From the NCBI RefSeq assembly GCF_008329715.1, contig NZ_VTSR01000020.1, positions 62,001 through 126,000 of the forward strand: DNA of 64,000 nucleotides, written 5' to 3'. The notes under the pieces are model-generated. The model made no database searches, was not told the origin of the DNA, and was given only the letters and a program-made list of their open reading frames with translations. Shown in pieces: positions 16,502 through 26,336 of the stretch. The stretch is from Gimesia chilikensis. Its GTDB lineage: Bacteria; Planctomycetota; Planctomycetia; Planctomycetales; Planctomycetaceae. Each line of letters opens with the position of its first letter. Position 1 is the first letter of the stretch. A program made the translations under genes and the position numbers.

Positions 16502-18265
16502 ATGTCAACTGATGTCTCTGAGCAGACAAAATTCACTGATTTTGCGCTTTCACAACCCGTTCTCGCTGCACTTGAGACCCTGGGCTACCAGACACCCACC
16601 CCAATTCAGGCACAAACGATCCCGCATCTGCTGGAAGGTCGTGACCTGGTAGGTCAGGCACAGACGGGAACCGGCAAAACAGCCGCGTTCGCCCTCCCCC
16701 TGCTCTCAAATATCGATCTGGAAGTCAAAGCACCCCAGGTTCTGGTGCTGGCTCCGACCCGGGAACTGGCGATCCAGGTCTCTGAGTCGTTCAAAGATTA
16801 CGGTTCGGAACTGCAGGGTCTGCAGGTTCTTCCCATCTACGGAGGCGCCAGCTTCCGCGACCAGCTGCAACCCCTGAAACGGGGCGTGCATGTCGTAGTG
16901 GGAACCCCCGGACGCGTCATGGACCATATGCGTCGTGGTACTCTGAAAATGGACCAGCTCCGCTGCCTCGTACTCGATGAAGCAGACGAAATGCTGCGTA
17001 TGGGCTTCATTGACGACGTGGAATGGATTCTGGAACAGACCCCTGAGAACCATCAGACCACACTCTTTTCCGCAACGATGCCTGATGCCATCCGTCGCAT
17101 CGCAGTTAACTACCTGCAGTCGCCGGAAGAGATTACCGTTAAAGTCAAAACACGCACCGCCGATACCATTCATCAGCGTTTCTGGCTCGCGAAAGGGCAC
17201 CATAAAATGGATGCTCTGACCCGCATCCTGGAAGTAGAAGAAACCGACGGCGTGATCATCTTTGTCCGCACCAAGAGCATCACCACTGAGCTGGCTGAAA
17301 AACTGGAAGCCCGCGGCTTCCTGTCGGCTCCGTTGAATGGTGATATTCCTCAAAGGCAGCGTGAACTTACTGTCGGCAGACTGAAAGCCGGCCATGTCAA
17401 CATTGTCATCGCCACTGATGTCGCTGCCCGCGGACTGGACGTGGACCGTATCAGTCACGTGATCAACTACGATCTGCCAGGGGACTCCGAAGCCTACGTG
17501 CACCGCATCGGACGAACGGGACGTGCCGGCCGAACCGGCCACGCGATCACTTTCGTTTCTCCCCGGGAAACCCGCTCGCTGTCCAACATTGAACGGGCCA
17601 TCAAACACAAACTGGAACGCATGGACCTGCCCACGATCGAAGCGATCAATGAACGTCGCACCGCTCGTTTCAAGGAATCCATCACCAGCGCCATGAGTGC
17701 TCCCGATTTTGGCATGTTCCGCAAGCTGCTCGGCGAATACCAGGCTGACACCAACTGCTCGGAAATCGAAATCGCCGCTGCCCTGGCCTGCCTGCATCAG
17801 GGCAAACGCCCTCTGTTTCTCAAGGAATCACCCCGGCAGGAAACTCGCAAGCCGCGCGACACTGACGGCCACAAACCGCCTCAAGGCGAACGTCGTTTCA
17901 ACAAAGACAAAGACCGTACGGAACGTCCCCGCAAACGGGAATTCAGCGATTCACCGGAAGAGGGTATGGAACGCTTCAAGCTGCAGGTGGGTCACAATCA
18001 TGGCGTCAAACCAGGCAACATCGTTGGTGCTATCGCTAACGAAGCCAACCTGGACAGCCAGTACATCGGCCGCATCAATATCTTTGATGAATTCAGTACC
18101 GTCGATCTTCCTGAAGGGATGCCCCGGAATATCTTCCGTGCTTTGAAGAATGTCTGGGTAGCTGGCCAGCAGTTACGGATTTCCCGCTGGGAATCACCCG
18201 AAACCTTTGCCGGCAAGAAGAAACGCTTCAAAGGCAAACAGAAACACAAGCAGCAGAAAGCCTAA
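16502..18265 (+). CDS. DEAD-box ATP-dependent RNA helicase with DbpA/CsdA-type RNA-binding domain
   Basis: A 587-residue RNA helicase that unwinds RNA duplexes in ribosome assembly or mRNA decay, often cold-induced. All motifs are present: Q (GYQTPTPIQAQTIP), I (AQTGTGKT, near residue 53), Ia (PTRELAIQ), Ib (GTPGRV), II (DEAD), III (SAT), IV (VIIFVRTKS), V (ATDVAARGLDV) and VI (HRIGRTGRAGR). A basic low-complexity linker (about residues 440-480) leads to a DbpA-type RNA-binding domain (about 485-565) and a Lys-rich tail. ATG 16502 has AAAGG eight bases upstream and is preferred over ATG 16475. The leader is long and structured, and a bidirectional terminator follows. Confidence 0.93.
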   Translation: MSTDVSEQTKFTDFALSQPVLAALETLGYQTPTPIQAQTIPHLLEGRDLVGQAQTGTGKTAAFALPLLSNIDLEVKAPQVLVLAPTRELAIQVSESFKDYGSELQGLQVLPIYGGASFRDQLQPLKRGVHVVVGTPGRVMDHMRRGTLKMDQLRCLVLDEADEMLRMGFIDDVEWILEQTPENHQTTLFSATMPDAIRRIAVNYLQSPEEITVKVKTRTADTIHQRFWLAKGHHKMDALTRILEVEETDGVIIFVRTKSITTELAEKLEARGFLSAPLNGDIPQRQRELTVGRLKAGHVNIVIATDVAARGLDVDRISHVINYDLPGDSEAYVHRIGRTGRAGRTGHAITFVSPRETRSLSNIERAIKHKLERMDLPTIEAINERRTARFKESITSAMSAPDFGMFRKLLGEYQADTNCSEIEIAAALACLHQGKRPLFLKESPRQETRKPRDTDGHKPPQGERRFNKDKDRTERPRKREFSDSPEEGMERFKLQVGHNHGVKPGNIVGAIANEANLDSQYIGRINIFDEFSTVDLPEGMPRNIFRALKNVWVAGQQLRISRWESPETFAGKKKRFKGKQKHKQQKA

Positions 18266-18276
18266 GCTGCGGATAC

Positions 18277-18320
18277 AAAAAAACCGCTGTCCTGAGTAAT
18301 CGGGACAGCGGTTTTTTATT
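18277..18320. terminator. Bidirectional rho-independent terminator
   Basis: AAACCGCTGTCC and GGACAGCGGTTT form a 12-bp stem with a 10-base loop, flanked by A7 on the left and T6 on the right. It can end both the helicase transcript and the convergent coiled-coil gene, whose stop lies 23 bases away. Confidence 0.85.
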
Positions 18321-18342
18321 TTGAGGTCAGTGCGTCAGCCGT

Positions 18343-19842
18343 TTATTTGCCGGCTCCACCAAAGACGTCCGAAGTTTTACCGGAAGAGGTCTGCTGCTTC
18401 AGTCGTTTACTGCGGGTGAAGACTCCGGAAACCTGTCCGGAAGAACTGGCACTCACGCCGGTTTTCTTGGCTCCCGCTTTGATCGGGGAAGCAATTCCCG
18501 AACCGGGAGTGTGCAGGCGACGCTGTGGCTTGTAGCCGATGTAGCTCAGGAAGTCGTTGATACCGATCACCCGGACTGCTTTCAGACGGGCTTCTTCACG
18601 AATTTCCTTCATCTTTGCGAGAACCTGCTGCATCTTGTCCCGCTGCTCGTCGGTCTTGGCAGAATCCACATTGGGGGATTCACCAATCACGAGGAACTTG
18701 GTGTGTACGGTCAGGCCGTTGCCGGTCCGCTCGCCATTTTCAGTCACGATGTTATCGATCTTGGCGTTTGCGTTCTCGATGATTCGCTGCAGCAGGTCCA
18801 TATCGGACTTGCCGTCACCATCCAGGTCGATGATACCTGAAATCGCGAAGGTTTCAGGACGTCCGACACCCCAGAGCGGCGTGTAAATCGGATCGCCGGG
18901 GCTGATCGGCTGGTAGATGTCGTCAGAAACGATGCGAGCTTCAGAGAGGTGTGGTCCGAGGATCTTGGTGACTTCGATGGCACCAATGATGTCTTCTTCA
19001 CCACGACCAATTCCCTGGTGGGCTTTACGATAGACGCTGAATGTCATCCGCTTGGGCAGACGGTCTGCTTCACCGAGGTTGATCCAGACCACGCCTGTGC
19101 TGTTATCGACGGTGCGGATTTCGCCATCTGGTTTTTCGAAGCTGACTTTCTGAACTTCGGTCAGACGGCTACGCAGGGTATCGATCAGGCTGGCGTAGGT
19201 ATTGTTTTTGTTTTCGAGGTCTTTAATGGTTTTCGCGTTGGTTTCACGCAGCTGGTCCAGCTCGATCAGGATTTCTTCGTTTTCCTTCTGCAGGGCAGCG
19301 ATCTGCTGATCTTTGGCGGAAACTTCTTCTTCTTTGACTTTCTGGGTGTCTGCCAGATCCTTTTCTGCCCCTTCGCGGGCAGTCCGGTGCTGATCAACAA
19401 CTTTATCCAGCTCGCCTTTGAGAGCCAGGAACTGGGCTTCGAGTTTGTTTTTGTCGGCCTGTTCCTGTGCCAGCTGATTCTTGGTCTGGTTCAGCTGAGT
19501 GGAGAGCTTGATCAGGGTGTTTTTAATCGTGGGCTCTGCCAGAACGTCAGCATGGGTCTTGATATCCTGCTCGGTGGCACCAATGACGGTGTTCGGAGTC
19601 TTGTTATCAAGGCCGATTTCATCCTGCTCGTTCCCGATCAGCTTTTTCAGAGCCTGCAGCTCTTCGTCGAGCTTGCGTACCGCGGCATCGCTGGTACGTG
19701 CGTTGGACTCAGCCTGATTCAGCTTGGCGTTGGCTTCTGCAAGATCTTTGTAGTTCAGATAAGCCATCACGCCACAGATCAGTGTGAGCATGACGAAAAA
19801 GATTAACGAGAAGTGAACAGCAGTTGGTTTACTGGCAGCCAT
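18343..19842 (-). CDS. Membrane-anchored coiled-coil protein with BRCT-like C-terminal domain
   Basis: A 499-residue protein not matching a family I can name with certainty. One membrane anchor (residues about 10-28) is followed by long heptad-like coiled coil (about 30-225, broken at 75-105), a small beta domain (about 250-325: VVWINLGEADRLPKRMTFSVYR), and a segment at 332-437 with the alternating beta/alpha pattern of a BRCT domain (TFAISGIID ... TKFLVIGESP ... AVRVIGINDFLSYIGY). A Ca-binding-like loop DLDGDGKSDMD sits at 339-349. The last 60 residues are basic and Ser/Gly-rich. A good promoter lies at 20019-20046. Possible roles are envelope organisation or DNA/protein tethering, by inference only. 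Confidence 0.65.
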   Translation of the reverse strand: MAASKPTAVHFSLIFFVMLTLICGVMAYLNYKDLAEANAKLNQAESNARTSDAAVRKLDEELQALKKLIGNEQDEIGLDNKTPNTVIGATEQDIKTHADVLAEPTIKNTLIKLSTQLNQTKNQLAQEQADKNKLEAQFLALKGELDKVVDQHRTAREGAEKDLADTQKVKEEEVSAKDQQIAALQKENEEILIELDQLRETNAKTIKDLENKNNTYASLIDTLRSRLTEVQKVSFEKPDGEIRTVDNSTGVVWINLGEADRLPKRMTFSVYRKAHQGIGRGEEDIIGAIEVTKILGPHLSEARIVSDDIYQPISPGDPIYTPLWGVGRPETFAISGIIDLDGDGKSDMDLLQRIIENANAKIDNIVTENGERTGNGLTVHTKFLVIGESPNVDSAKTDEQRDKMQQVLAKMKEIREEARLKAVRVIGINDFLSYIGYKPQRRLHTPGSGIASPIKAGAKKTGVSASSSGQVSGVFTRSKRLKQQTSSGKTSDVFGGAGK

Positions 19843-20361
19843 TTTTTCTAACCTTAAGGATTTTCAAGTGACAATCGTGGTTAACGAAGCACCGTGGCGG
19901 TGATGGTCGATATGTCAAACTATCTTCAGCAATGCCCGGCCGTCTGCCATGACAACCTGCAGGAAGACCAGAAGAGGTGGTTCTGAGAATTCTGAAGAAC
20001 AGCGTCCTGCTATCTATTATTCTAAGTTCAGGAATAGCAGTGTCAAGCGGCTTCTCTGAACCTCTCCCCTCTGTCGATAAACAGTTTCCGATATACCGGC
20101 AGGCTTGCCCCACCTGCCAGGCTACACAAAGTATCAGTAAACCGCGTTGCCGCAGTCTGACTGACAAAAGATTTCATTGAGTTCCGACTTCAGCCCGCCT
20201 GTACATGGCGATTCGCGACGGTCTCCCCAATAATGAGACTCTCACGAGTCGATTTCCTGCAGATTCGCAAACAGCAGGTCCTCATGCGGGGCCCGTAAAA
20301 TCTCCTCATGTTTCCAGTTTCGGCTATCTCATTTCAAAATTTCAGGTAAAGCTAAATCTTT
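19843..20361. other. Divergent intergenic region
   Basis: A gap of 519 bases between the coiled-coil gene (minus) and polA (plus). It holds a strong minus-strand promoter (20019-20046). A short hairpin GACTC-TCAC-GAGTC lies near 20238-20251. I see no ORF worth calling and no clear polA promoter. Confidence 0.5.
20019..20046 (-). promoter_or_regulatory. Sigma-70-type promoter for the coiled-coil protein gene
   Basis: On the minus strand TTGACA (complement of 20041-20046) and TAGAAT (complement of 20019-20024) are 16 bases apart. This is the best consensus promoter in the window. It predicts a start near 20012 and a leader of about 170 bases. Confidence 0.6.
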
Positions 20362-23058
20362 ATGAAAGAAACACTTTACATCATTGATACGTTTTCTCTG
20401 GTATTTCAGGTTTTTCACGCTGTGCCGGCCATGACCAGTCCTGCGGGTCAACCGACCAATGCCATCTTTGGCATTACGCGGGACATTCTGAACATCATCA
20501 AAAGCCAGGCCCCCGACTACCTGATCTTCGCCATGGATTCCAGCGGACCGGGCACCCGGAATGATGTTTACCCCGAGTATAAAGCGAATCGCACCGAGAT
20601 GCCGGAAGACCTCCGGCCCCAGATTCCGCACATCATGGACGTCGTGCGGGGATTTCAGGTTCCGATTATCGAATGTCCGGGTTGGGAAGCTGATGACGTT
20701 TTTGCCACCATCGCCCGCCAGGCCCGGGAAAAAGGCATCGATACTGTGATCGTCACCAACGATAAGGATGCCCGCCAGCTGATTAACGAAGCCGTACGGC
20801 TCTACAACATTCGCAAAGACAAGTTCATGGACGCCCAGGCCGTCGAAGACGACTGGGGCGTGCGACCGGATCAGGTCATCGATTTTCAGTCACTCGTGGG
20901 AGACAGCGTCGACAATATCCCCGGTGTCCCCCTCGTCGGGCCCAAGAAGGCACAAACCCTGATTGAGCAGTTCGGCTCCCTGGAAGAGGTGCTCGCCAAT
21001 GCGGATAAAGCCAAAGGCCCCAAACTGCAGCAGAATCTGAAAGAATTCGCCGACCAGGCCCGCATGTCCCGCGAGCTGGTAACACTGAATCAGAACCTGA
21101 ACCTCAGCGTTGACTGGGAAGCCTCCCGCCTGACACATCCCGACCGGGAACGGCTGCGCGAGCTGTTCATGGATTTCGGTTTCCGTCGCTTCGCCGAGGA
21201 GATGAAAAAAGACTTCACCAAACCAGAGGAAGTCGAACCGCAGGAACGCATCCGGGAGACCGTCGACACTGAAGCCGCCTTCGAGAAATTCGTGGCGCTG
21301 CTCAAGAAACAGGACGAATTCTGCGTCGACCTGGAAACCACCGGCCTGAAACCAGCCGAAGCGGAAATCGTCGGCTGGGCCATCAGCTGGGAAAAGCACA
21401 GCGGCTATTACATTCCCGTTGAAGGTCCTCCGGGGCAGCCGGCCCTTGATCCTCAACTGGTACTCAGCCAGCTCAAACCACTGCTGGAAGACCCCGAGAT
21501 CCTGATTACGAATCAGAACATCAAGTACGATATGGTGGTGCTGATGCGGGCCGGCGTCTTTCTGCAGGGCGTCAGCATCGATCCGATGGTCGCTTCCTAC
21601 CTGCTCAATGCCGGCGAACGGGGACACAGCCTGGACAAGCTGTCCGAACGCTATCTGCAACACACCATGATTCCCATTTCGGAACTGATTGGCTCCGGAA
21701 AACAGCAGAAAAAGATGTTCGAAGTCGAAATCGACAAGGTCGCTGAATACGCGGTCGAAGATGCCGAGATCGCCTGGCAACTCTCCCGGATACTCAAGGA
21801 TGAACTGCAGCAACATAACCTGTGGGACCTGTACTGGGACCTGGAACGTCCGCTGATTCCGATCCTCGCCGAGATGGAATTCACCGGCATCCGCGTCGAC
21901 ATCGATGAACTCAAGCAGCAGAGCCAGGCGCTGGACGAACGACTGACAACGCTCATCGAAGAGATCCACTCACTGGCTGGCCATGAATTCAACATCGCCT
22001 CTCCGCTGCAGCTCCGCACGGTGCTTTTCGAGGAGCTGAATCTGCCCGTCGTCAAAAAAACGAAAACCGGCCCCAGTACCGATCAGAGTGTGCTGGAGAA
22101 GCTGGCCCCGTTACACGAGCTGCCTGCGAAAATCACCGAACACCGGCACCTCTCCAAGTTGAAGAGCACCTACCTTGATGCCCTGCCCGAGCTGGTCAAT
22201 CCGGAAACCGGACGCATTCACGCCAGCTTCAACCAGGTGGTCGCTGCCACCGGACGTCTGAGTTCCAGTGACCCGAATCTGCAGAACATCCCGATCCGCA
22301 CACCGGAAGGGCGTCTGATCCGTAAAGCCTTCATTCCGCAGGATGAAACCTGGCGGTTGCTCTGTGCGGACTATTCGCAGATTGAACTCCGCGTGCTGGC
22401 CCACCTCAGCCAGGACGAAGCCCTCAGCCAGGCCTTCCGGGAAGGAGCCGACATTCATACCGCGGTCGCCGCCGATATCTTCCGCGTCGCCCCGGTTGAC
22501 GTCGACAGTGACATGCGGCGGACTGCCAAAGCGGTGAACTTCGGTGTGATTTACGGTCAGAGTCCCTTCGGTCTCTCCGAAGCGATCGGCATCCCTCAGA
22601 ATGAAGCCGCCGGTTTCATTGATGATTACTTTGATCGATACCAGGGTGTCCGGGAGTTCCTGGATCAGATCCTGGAGGATTGTGCCAGCAAGAATTACGT
22701 CACGACCATCTGTGGCAGAAAACGTGAGATTCAGGGCGTGCGAGGCGGCGTTCAGAAACAGTTGAATATGCCCGAACGGACCGCCATCAATACCGTCATT
22801 CAGGGGTCAGCCGCCGACCTGATCAAGCAGGCGATGATCAACGTCAGCCAGCGACTCAAAGACGAAGCACACCCCGGCCGGATGCTGATGCAGATTCATG
22901 ACGAACTGGTCTTCGAAGTTCCGGTGGGCGAACTGGAATCGCTGGGAGAAATTGTACAGTGCGAGATGGAATCAGCCATGGATCTGGAGGTGCCTCTGAT
23001 CGTCGATATGTCGTCCGGGCTGAACTGGCTGGAACAGACGTCTCTGGGAAGTGACTGA
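20362..23058 (+). CDS. polA: DNA polymerase I
   Basis: An 898-residue repair and Okazaki-fragment polymerase with all three activities. The 5' flap nuclease domain (about residues 1-290) has YPEYKANR, GWEADDV and TNDKDARQL. The 3'-5' proofreading domain (about 295-490) keeps its acidic motifs (DLETTGL near 318, NQNIKYDMVVL, YAVEDAEIAW). The polymerase domain has motif A (LCADYSQIELR, near 667), motif B (RRTAKAVNFGVIYG, near 718) and motif C (QIHDELVFEV, near 844). It starts at ATG 20362. It heads a same-strand run with coaE, rho, ribH and nusB, but the gaps of 90-315 bases suggest several transcripts. Confidence 0.97.
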   Translation: MKETLYIIDTFSLVFQVFHAVPAMTSPAGQPTNAIFGITRDILNIIKSQAPDYLIFAMDSSGPGTRNDVYPEYKANRTEMPEDLRPQIPHIMDVVRGFQVPIIECPGWEADDVFATIARQAREKGIDTVIVTNDKDARQLINEAVRLYNIRKDKFMDAQAVEDDWGVRPDQVIDFQSLVGDSVDNIPGVPLVGPKKAQTLIEQFGSLEEVLANADKAKGPKLQQNLKEFADQARMSRELVTLNQNLNLSVDWEASRLTHPDRERLRELFMDFGFRRFAEEMKKDFTKPEEVEPQERIRETVDTEAAFEKFVALLKKQDEFCVDLETTGLKPAEAEIVGWAISWEKHSGYYIPVEGPPGQPALDPQLVLSQLKPLLEDPEILITNQNIKYDMVVLMRAGVFLQGVSIDPMVASYLLNAGERGHSLDKLSERYLQHTMIPISELIGSGKQQKKMFEVEIDKVAEYAVEDAEIAWQLSRILKDELQQHNLWDLYWDLERPLIPILAEMEFTGIRVDIDELKQQSQALDERLTTLIEEIHSLAGHEFNIASPLQLRTVLFEELNLPVVKKTKTGPSTDQSVLEKLAPLHELPAKITEHRHLSKLKSTYLDALPELVNPETGRIHASFNQVVAATGRLSSSDPNLQNIPIRTPEGRLIRKAFIPQDETWRLLCADYSQIELRVLAHLSQDEALSQAFREGADIHTAVAADIFRVAPVDVDSDMRRTAKAVNFGVIYGQSPFGLSEAIGIPQNEAAGFIDDYFDRYQGVREFLDQILEDCASKNYVTTICGRKREIQGVRGGVQKQLNMPERTAINTVIQGSAADLIKQAMINVSQRLKDEAHPGRMLMQIHDELVFEVPVGELESLGEIVQCEMESAMDLEVPLIVDMSSGLNWLEQTSLGSD

Positions 23059-23373
23059 GGCTTGATTCTTCGCAAAATCCGGCATTTTCCGGAGCATGGG
23101 CCCGACAAACTGTCACCCATCAAAAAGGGCTGATCCGGCAGTTCAACAGTCTTGTAAAGAAAGTATAAATTTTAAGCTGAAAACAGTGAACTTTCCTTTT
23201 TTTTGTTGACAACCTGTTGGGTATTGGTAACGATATTAATGCACGCCTATGTGTCTCATCTACTTGTTGCTAAGGGATTCAGCAATCATAAGCCTCCTGT
23301 GTGGTAAGTTTCTGTTGCAAAGGAATGTGTAAGAAAACCATTTTCCACCATTGCAAGTTAGCACAACCACCTT
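23059..23373. other. polA-coaE intergenic region
   Basis: A gap of 315 bases with a weak promoter candidate (23206-23234). The stretch 23150-23345 is AT-rich with T runs near 23191-23205. No ORF or RNA gene is supported. Confidence 0.45.
23206..23234 (+). promoter_or_regulatory. Possible promoter for coaE
   Basis: A perfect TTGACA is followed 17 bases later by AACGAT, a weak -10 (three of six matches). The AT-rich surroundings and position 140 bases before coaE fit a promoter, but the -10 is poor. Confidence 0.35.
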
Positions 23374-24021
23374 GTGTCTTGTCATAATGCCATCCCTACG
23401 ATTGCTCTGATTGGAGGAATCGGATCAGGTAAAAGTGCAGTAGCCAAAACAGTAAATTCATTTCGACCGATCAGAGTCATCGATGCCGACAAGATCGGAC
23501 ACGAAGTACTTGATTTCCCCGAAGTTCAACAGAAAATACGAGCCCGTTTCGGGTCTGTGGTGTTCAATGAACAGGGGATAATAATACGTAAAGAACTCGC
23601 CAGACTCGTTTTTGGAGAAACAAAGCAACACCAGGAAGCATTAGACGCACTTGAAAAGATTGTCCATCCCAAGATTCATCGGAGGTTGGAACAGGAAATC
23701 ATGGCAGCCCGGTCCCTGGGACAGGTTGATGCCATCCTGGTAGACGCCGCCGTGATTCTGGAAGCGGGATGGCAAAAGCTGTGTGATCACATCGTTTTTA
23801 TTGAGTGTCCCTTTGAGCAACGCCTGCACAGAGTGACTGAGAATCGAGGGTGGTCAGCAGCAGAATTAACCAAACGGGAGAATCAACAGTTGCCTCTCTC
23901 AGAAAAGCGTAAACTGGCAACCACCGTGATTCACAATGACAAAGACCTGGAAACAGCAGGTCATCAATTATCCAGATTCATCGATTCAATACTGCCAACA
24001 GAAAAAGAAACAATTCAATGA
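23374..24021 (+). CDS. coaE: Dephospho-CoA kinase
   Basis: A 215-residue cytoplasmic P-loop kinase for the last step of coenzyme A synthesis (dephospho-CoA + ATP to CoA + ADP). The Walker A motif GGIGSGKSAV is near residue 14. A DADKIGHEV segment, the HPKIHRRLE region and VDAAVILEAGW match the family, as does the lid region HRVTENRGWSAAEL. Translation appears to start at GTG 23374, since no in-frame ATG lies before the P-loop, and the ribosome site is weak. It lies between polA and rho. Its sequence looks somewhat less GC-rich than its neighbours. Confidence 0.92.
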   Translation: MSCHNAIPTIALIGGIGSGKSAVAKTVNSFRPIRVIDADKIGHEVLDFPEVQQKIRARFGSVVFNEQGIIIRKELARLVFGETKQHQEALDALEKIVHPKIHRRLEQEIMAARSLGQVDAILVDAAVILEAGWQKLCDHIVFIECPFEQRLHRVTENRGWSAAELTKRENQQLPLSEKRKLATTVIHNDKDLETAGHQLSRFIDSILPTEKETIQ

Positions 24022-24250
24022 CTTGAGGATATCCCATTCACATCCTCGGTCTGACACATATAATAATTTCGTCTTCAACCTGAGACAGCTGACTCGCCGC
24101 TGATTCAACCGAAACCAGTTGATGCCTTTTCAAATGTTACCTGACCTTTCCAGAGGTTCATAATTCTTCGCGTTCAACCCATCTGCTTTAATTCCCAGAA
24201 ACTCCACTCGATTTCATCTCACTATTTAGCAATTCGGAAAGTATTTGATC

Positions 24251-25684
24251 ATGGCCAAATCCATAAAACTTCAGACCTCTGAAAATGACGGGCTTGTGGC
24301 TTCAGAAAATATAGACGGGTTAGACTCGAACGGTAAAGCGGGCAAAACCGCGACGCGAGATCAGCGCGCGGATGCCATTTCCAAAGCGGCTGATGAACGC
24401 TACGAAAAAATCAAACAGAGCGAAATCCACATCGCTGATCTGCAGCGGCTGACCATGAAAGAACTCATGCAGCTTGCCAAGGAAGAAAACCTCACGGAAT
24501 ACACCGGCCTGAAAAAACAGGACCTGATCTTCAAGATTCTGAAAGAACGGACCAAGGTTAATGGCCTCATGTTCGGCGAAGGAACTCTCGAGATCCTGCC
24601 GGACGGCTTCGGCTTCCTCCGCAGTCCCGATTACCATTACCTCCCCTGCCCGGATGACATTTACGTCTCGCCCAGCCAGATCCGACGCTTCGGATTACGC
24701 ACCGGTGCGATCGTGGCAGGCCAGATTCGTCCGCCTAAAGAAAACGAACGTTACTTCGCACTGCTGCGAGTCGAAGCGGTCAACGGTTGTGACCCCGAAA
24801 TTCTCACGACCAAAGTCTTCTTCGACGACCTGACCCCGCTGCACCCGAAAGAACGGCTCCGCCTCTCCTCACCGGCCGGCAACCTGAGCACGCGCATTGT
24901 CGATCTCGTGGCCCCCGTCGGTATGGGACAGCGTGGTCTGATCGTATCGCCTCCACGTGCCGGTAAAACGGTCATGCTGCAGGAAATGGCCAAGTGCGTT
25001 CTCGCCAGCCATCCCGGCGCGTACGTGTTCATCCTGCTGATTGACGAGCGCCCGGAAGAAGTCACCGACATGGAACGACAGGTCGGCGGCGACCGCTGCG
25101 AAGTCGTTTCCAGTACATTCGACGAACCGCCGAGCCGACACATTCAGGTTTCGGAAATGGTCATTGAAAAAGCCAAACGCATGGTGGAATACGGGGAAGA
25201 CGTTGTTATCTTCCTGGATTCCATCACCCGTCTGGCCCGTGCCTGGAACACCGAAGTCCCGCACTCCGGTAAGATCCTCTCCGGTGGTGTAGACGCGAAT
25301 GCCCTGCAGCACCCCAAACGGTTCTTCGGTGCCGCCCGTAACGTGGAAGAAGGGGGCAGCCTGACAATCGTTGCAACCGCCCTCGTCGATACCGGCAGCC
25401 GCATGGATGAAGTGATCTTCGAAGAATTCAAGGGGACCGGTAACACCGAACTGCACCTCGACCGTAGAATGGTCGAAAAGCGTATCTGGCCGGCCATCGA
25501 TGTCAACAAGTCGGGTACCCGTCGCGAAGAATTGCTGATGGACGAAGAAGAACTCCGTCGCGTCTGGATCCTCAGACGGGTTCTCAACGATATGAATCCC
25601 GTTGATGCGATGGAACTGTTGACCAACCGGATGCGACGTACTAAAACGAACGAAGAATTCCTGCTGAGCATGAACCTGGGATAA
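24251..25684 (+). CDS. rho: Transcription termination factor Rho
   Basis: A 477-residue hexameric RNA helicase that ends transcription at C-rich rut sites. A hydrophilic N-terminal extension of about 55 residues precedes the Rho N-domain ([18 protein letters not shown]) and the cold-shock-like RNA-binding domain ([20 protein letters not shown]). The ATPase core has Walker A SPPRAGKT (near residue 233), Walker [16 protein letters not shown], the Q-loop/R-loop segments ([20 protein letters not shown]) and LDRRM. A TTG two codons upstream also opens the frame; ATG 24251 is preferred. The 229-base leader is of a size known for autoregulated rho genes, though I identify no element. Confidence 0.97.
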   Translation: MAKSIKLQTSENDGLVASENIDGLDSNGKAGKTATRDQRADAISKAADERYEKIKQSEIHIADLQRLTMKELMQLAKEENLTEYTGLKKQDLIFKILKERTKVNGLMFGEGTLEILPDGFGFLRSPDYHYLPCPDDIYVSPSQIRRFGLRTGAIVAGQIRPPKENERYFALLRVEAVNGCDPEILTTKVFFDDLTPLHPKERLRLSSPAGNLSTRIVDLVAPVGMGQRGLIVSPPRAGKTVMLQEMAKCVLASHPGAYVFILLIDERPEEVTDMERQVGGDRCEVVSSTFDEPPSRHIQVSEMVIEKAKRMVEYGEDVVIFLDSITRLARAWNTEVPHSGKILSGGVDANALQHPKRFFGAARNVEEGGSLTIVATALVDTGSRMDEVIFEEFKGTGNTELHLDRRMVEKRIWPAIDVNKSGTRREELLMDEEELRRVWILRRVLNDMNPVDAMELLTNRMRRTKTNEEFLLSMNLG

Positions 25685-25775
25685 TCAGCACTGCAAATTA
25701 GTCTCTAACCAGACTGCTGACTCTCCCGGAACTGTCATTTTATTATCCACCTGGCTATTTGAAATAACGACCTCG

Positions 25776-26264
25776 ATGAACCACAAACTGATTGAAGGCA
25801 ACCTGCTGGCCCGCGATGCGAACTATGCAATTGTTGTATCCCGCTGGAATGAACTGATTACCCGCCGTCTGCTGGATGGCGCACTGGAAACATTCCGTCG
25901 TCACGGTGGTTCCGAAGAGAAAATTTCTGTCTACTGGGTGCCCGGTTCCTTCGAGCTGCCGCTCGTCGCTGATAAACTGGCCAAAAGTGGACGCTTTCAG
26001 GCAGTCTGCTGCCTCGGTGCCGTCATTCAGGGCAGCACCATGCACCACGATTACATCAATCACCAGGTGGCTGCAGGCATCATGCGCAGCAGCCAGGAGA
26101 GCGGAATTCCCGTTCTGTTTGGTGTTTTAACCTGTGAAACAATGGAACAGGCCATGGATCGGGCCGGTGGAAAAGTCGGCAATAAAGGGAGTGAAGCCGC
26201 TCTGGCCGCGATTGAGATGGTCAATCTGTTAGACTCGATTGATCAGGATCAGCCATCCGCCTGA
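25776..26264 (+). CDS. ribH: 6,7-dimethyl-8-ribityllumazine synthase
   Basis: A 162-residue enzyme of riboflavin synthesis that condenses the ribityl-uracil intermediate with 3,4-dihydroxy-2-butanone 4-phosphate; it forms icosahedral or pentameric shells. Diagnostic motifs are WVPGSFELPL (about residues 55-64), CLGAVIQGSTMHHDYI, which includes the catalytic His, and FGVLTCETMEQAMDRAGGKVGNKG. The start is ATG 25776. It is 72 bases upstream of nusB, a common partner in bacteria, and probably shares its transcript. No FMN riboswitch is seen in the 91-base gap before it. Confidence 0.96.
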   Translation: MNHKLIEGNLLARDANYAIVVSRWNELITRRLLDGALETFRRHGGSEEKISVYWVPGSFELPLVADKLAKSGRFQAVCCLGAVIQGSTMHHDYINHQVAAGIMRSSQESGIPVLFGVLTCETMEQAMDRAGGKVGNKGSEAALAAIEMVNLLDSIDQDQPSA

Positions 26265-26336
26265 TAATCAGGCCCTGATCCGCTTCCCCGGACAAACCGG
26301 ATTTTTCTGTCTCCAGACTGTAGTTGTGATACCCCT

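Noticed and set aside
16706-17797. 363-codon minus-strand ORF inside the DEAD-box helicase gene
   Set aside because: Antisense to an unmistakable helicase; composition is that of a mirrored coding frame.
20890-21969. 359-codon minus-strand ORF inside polA
   Set aside because: Mirrored frame of the conserved exonuclease and polymerase domains.
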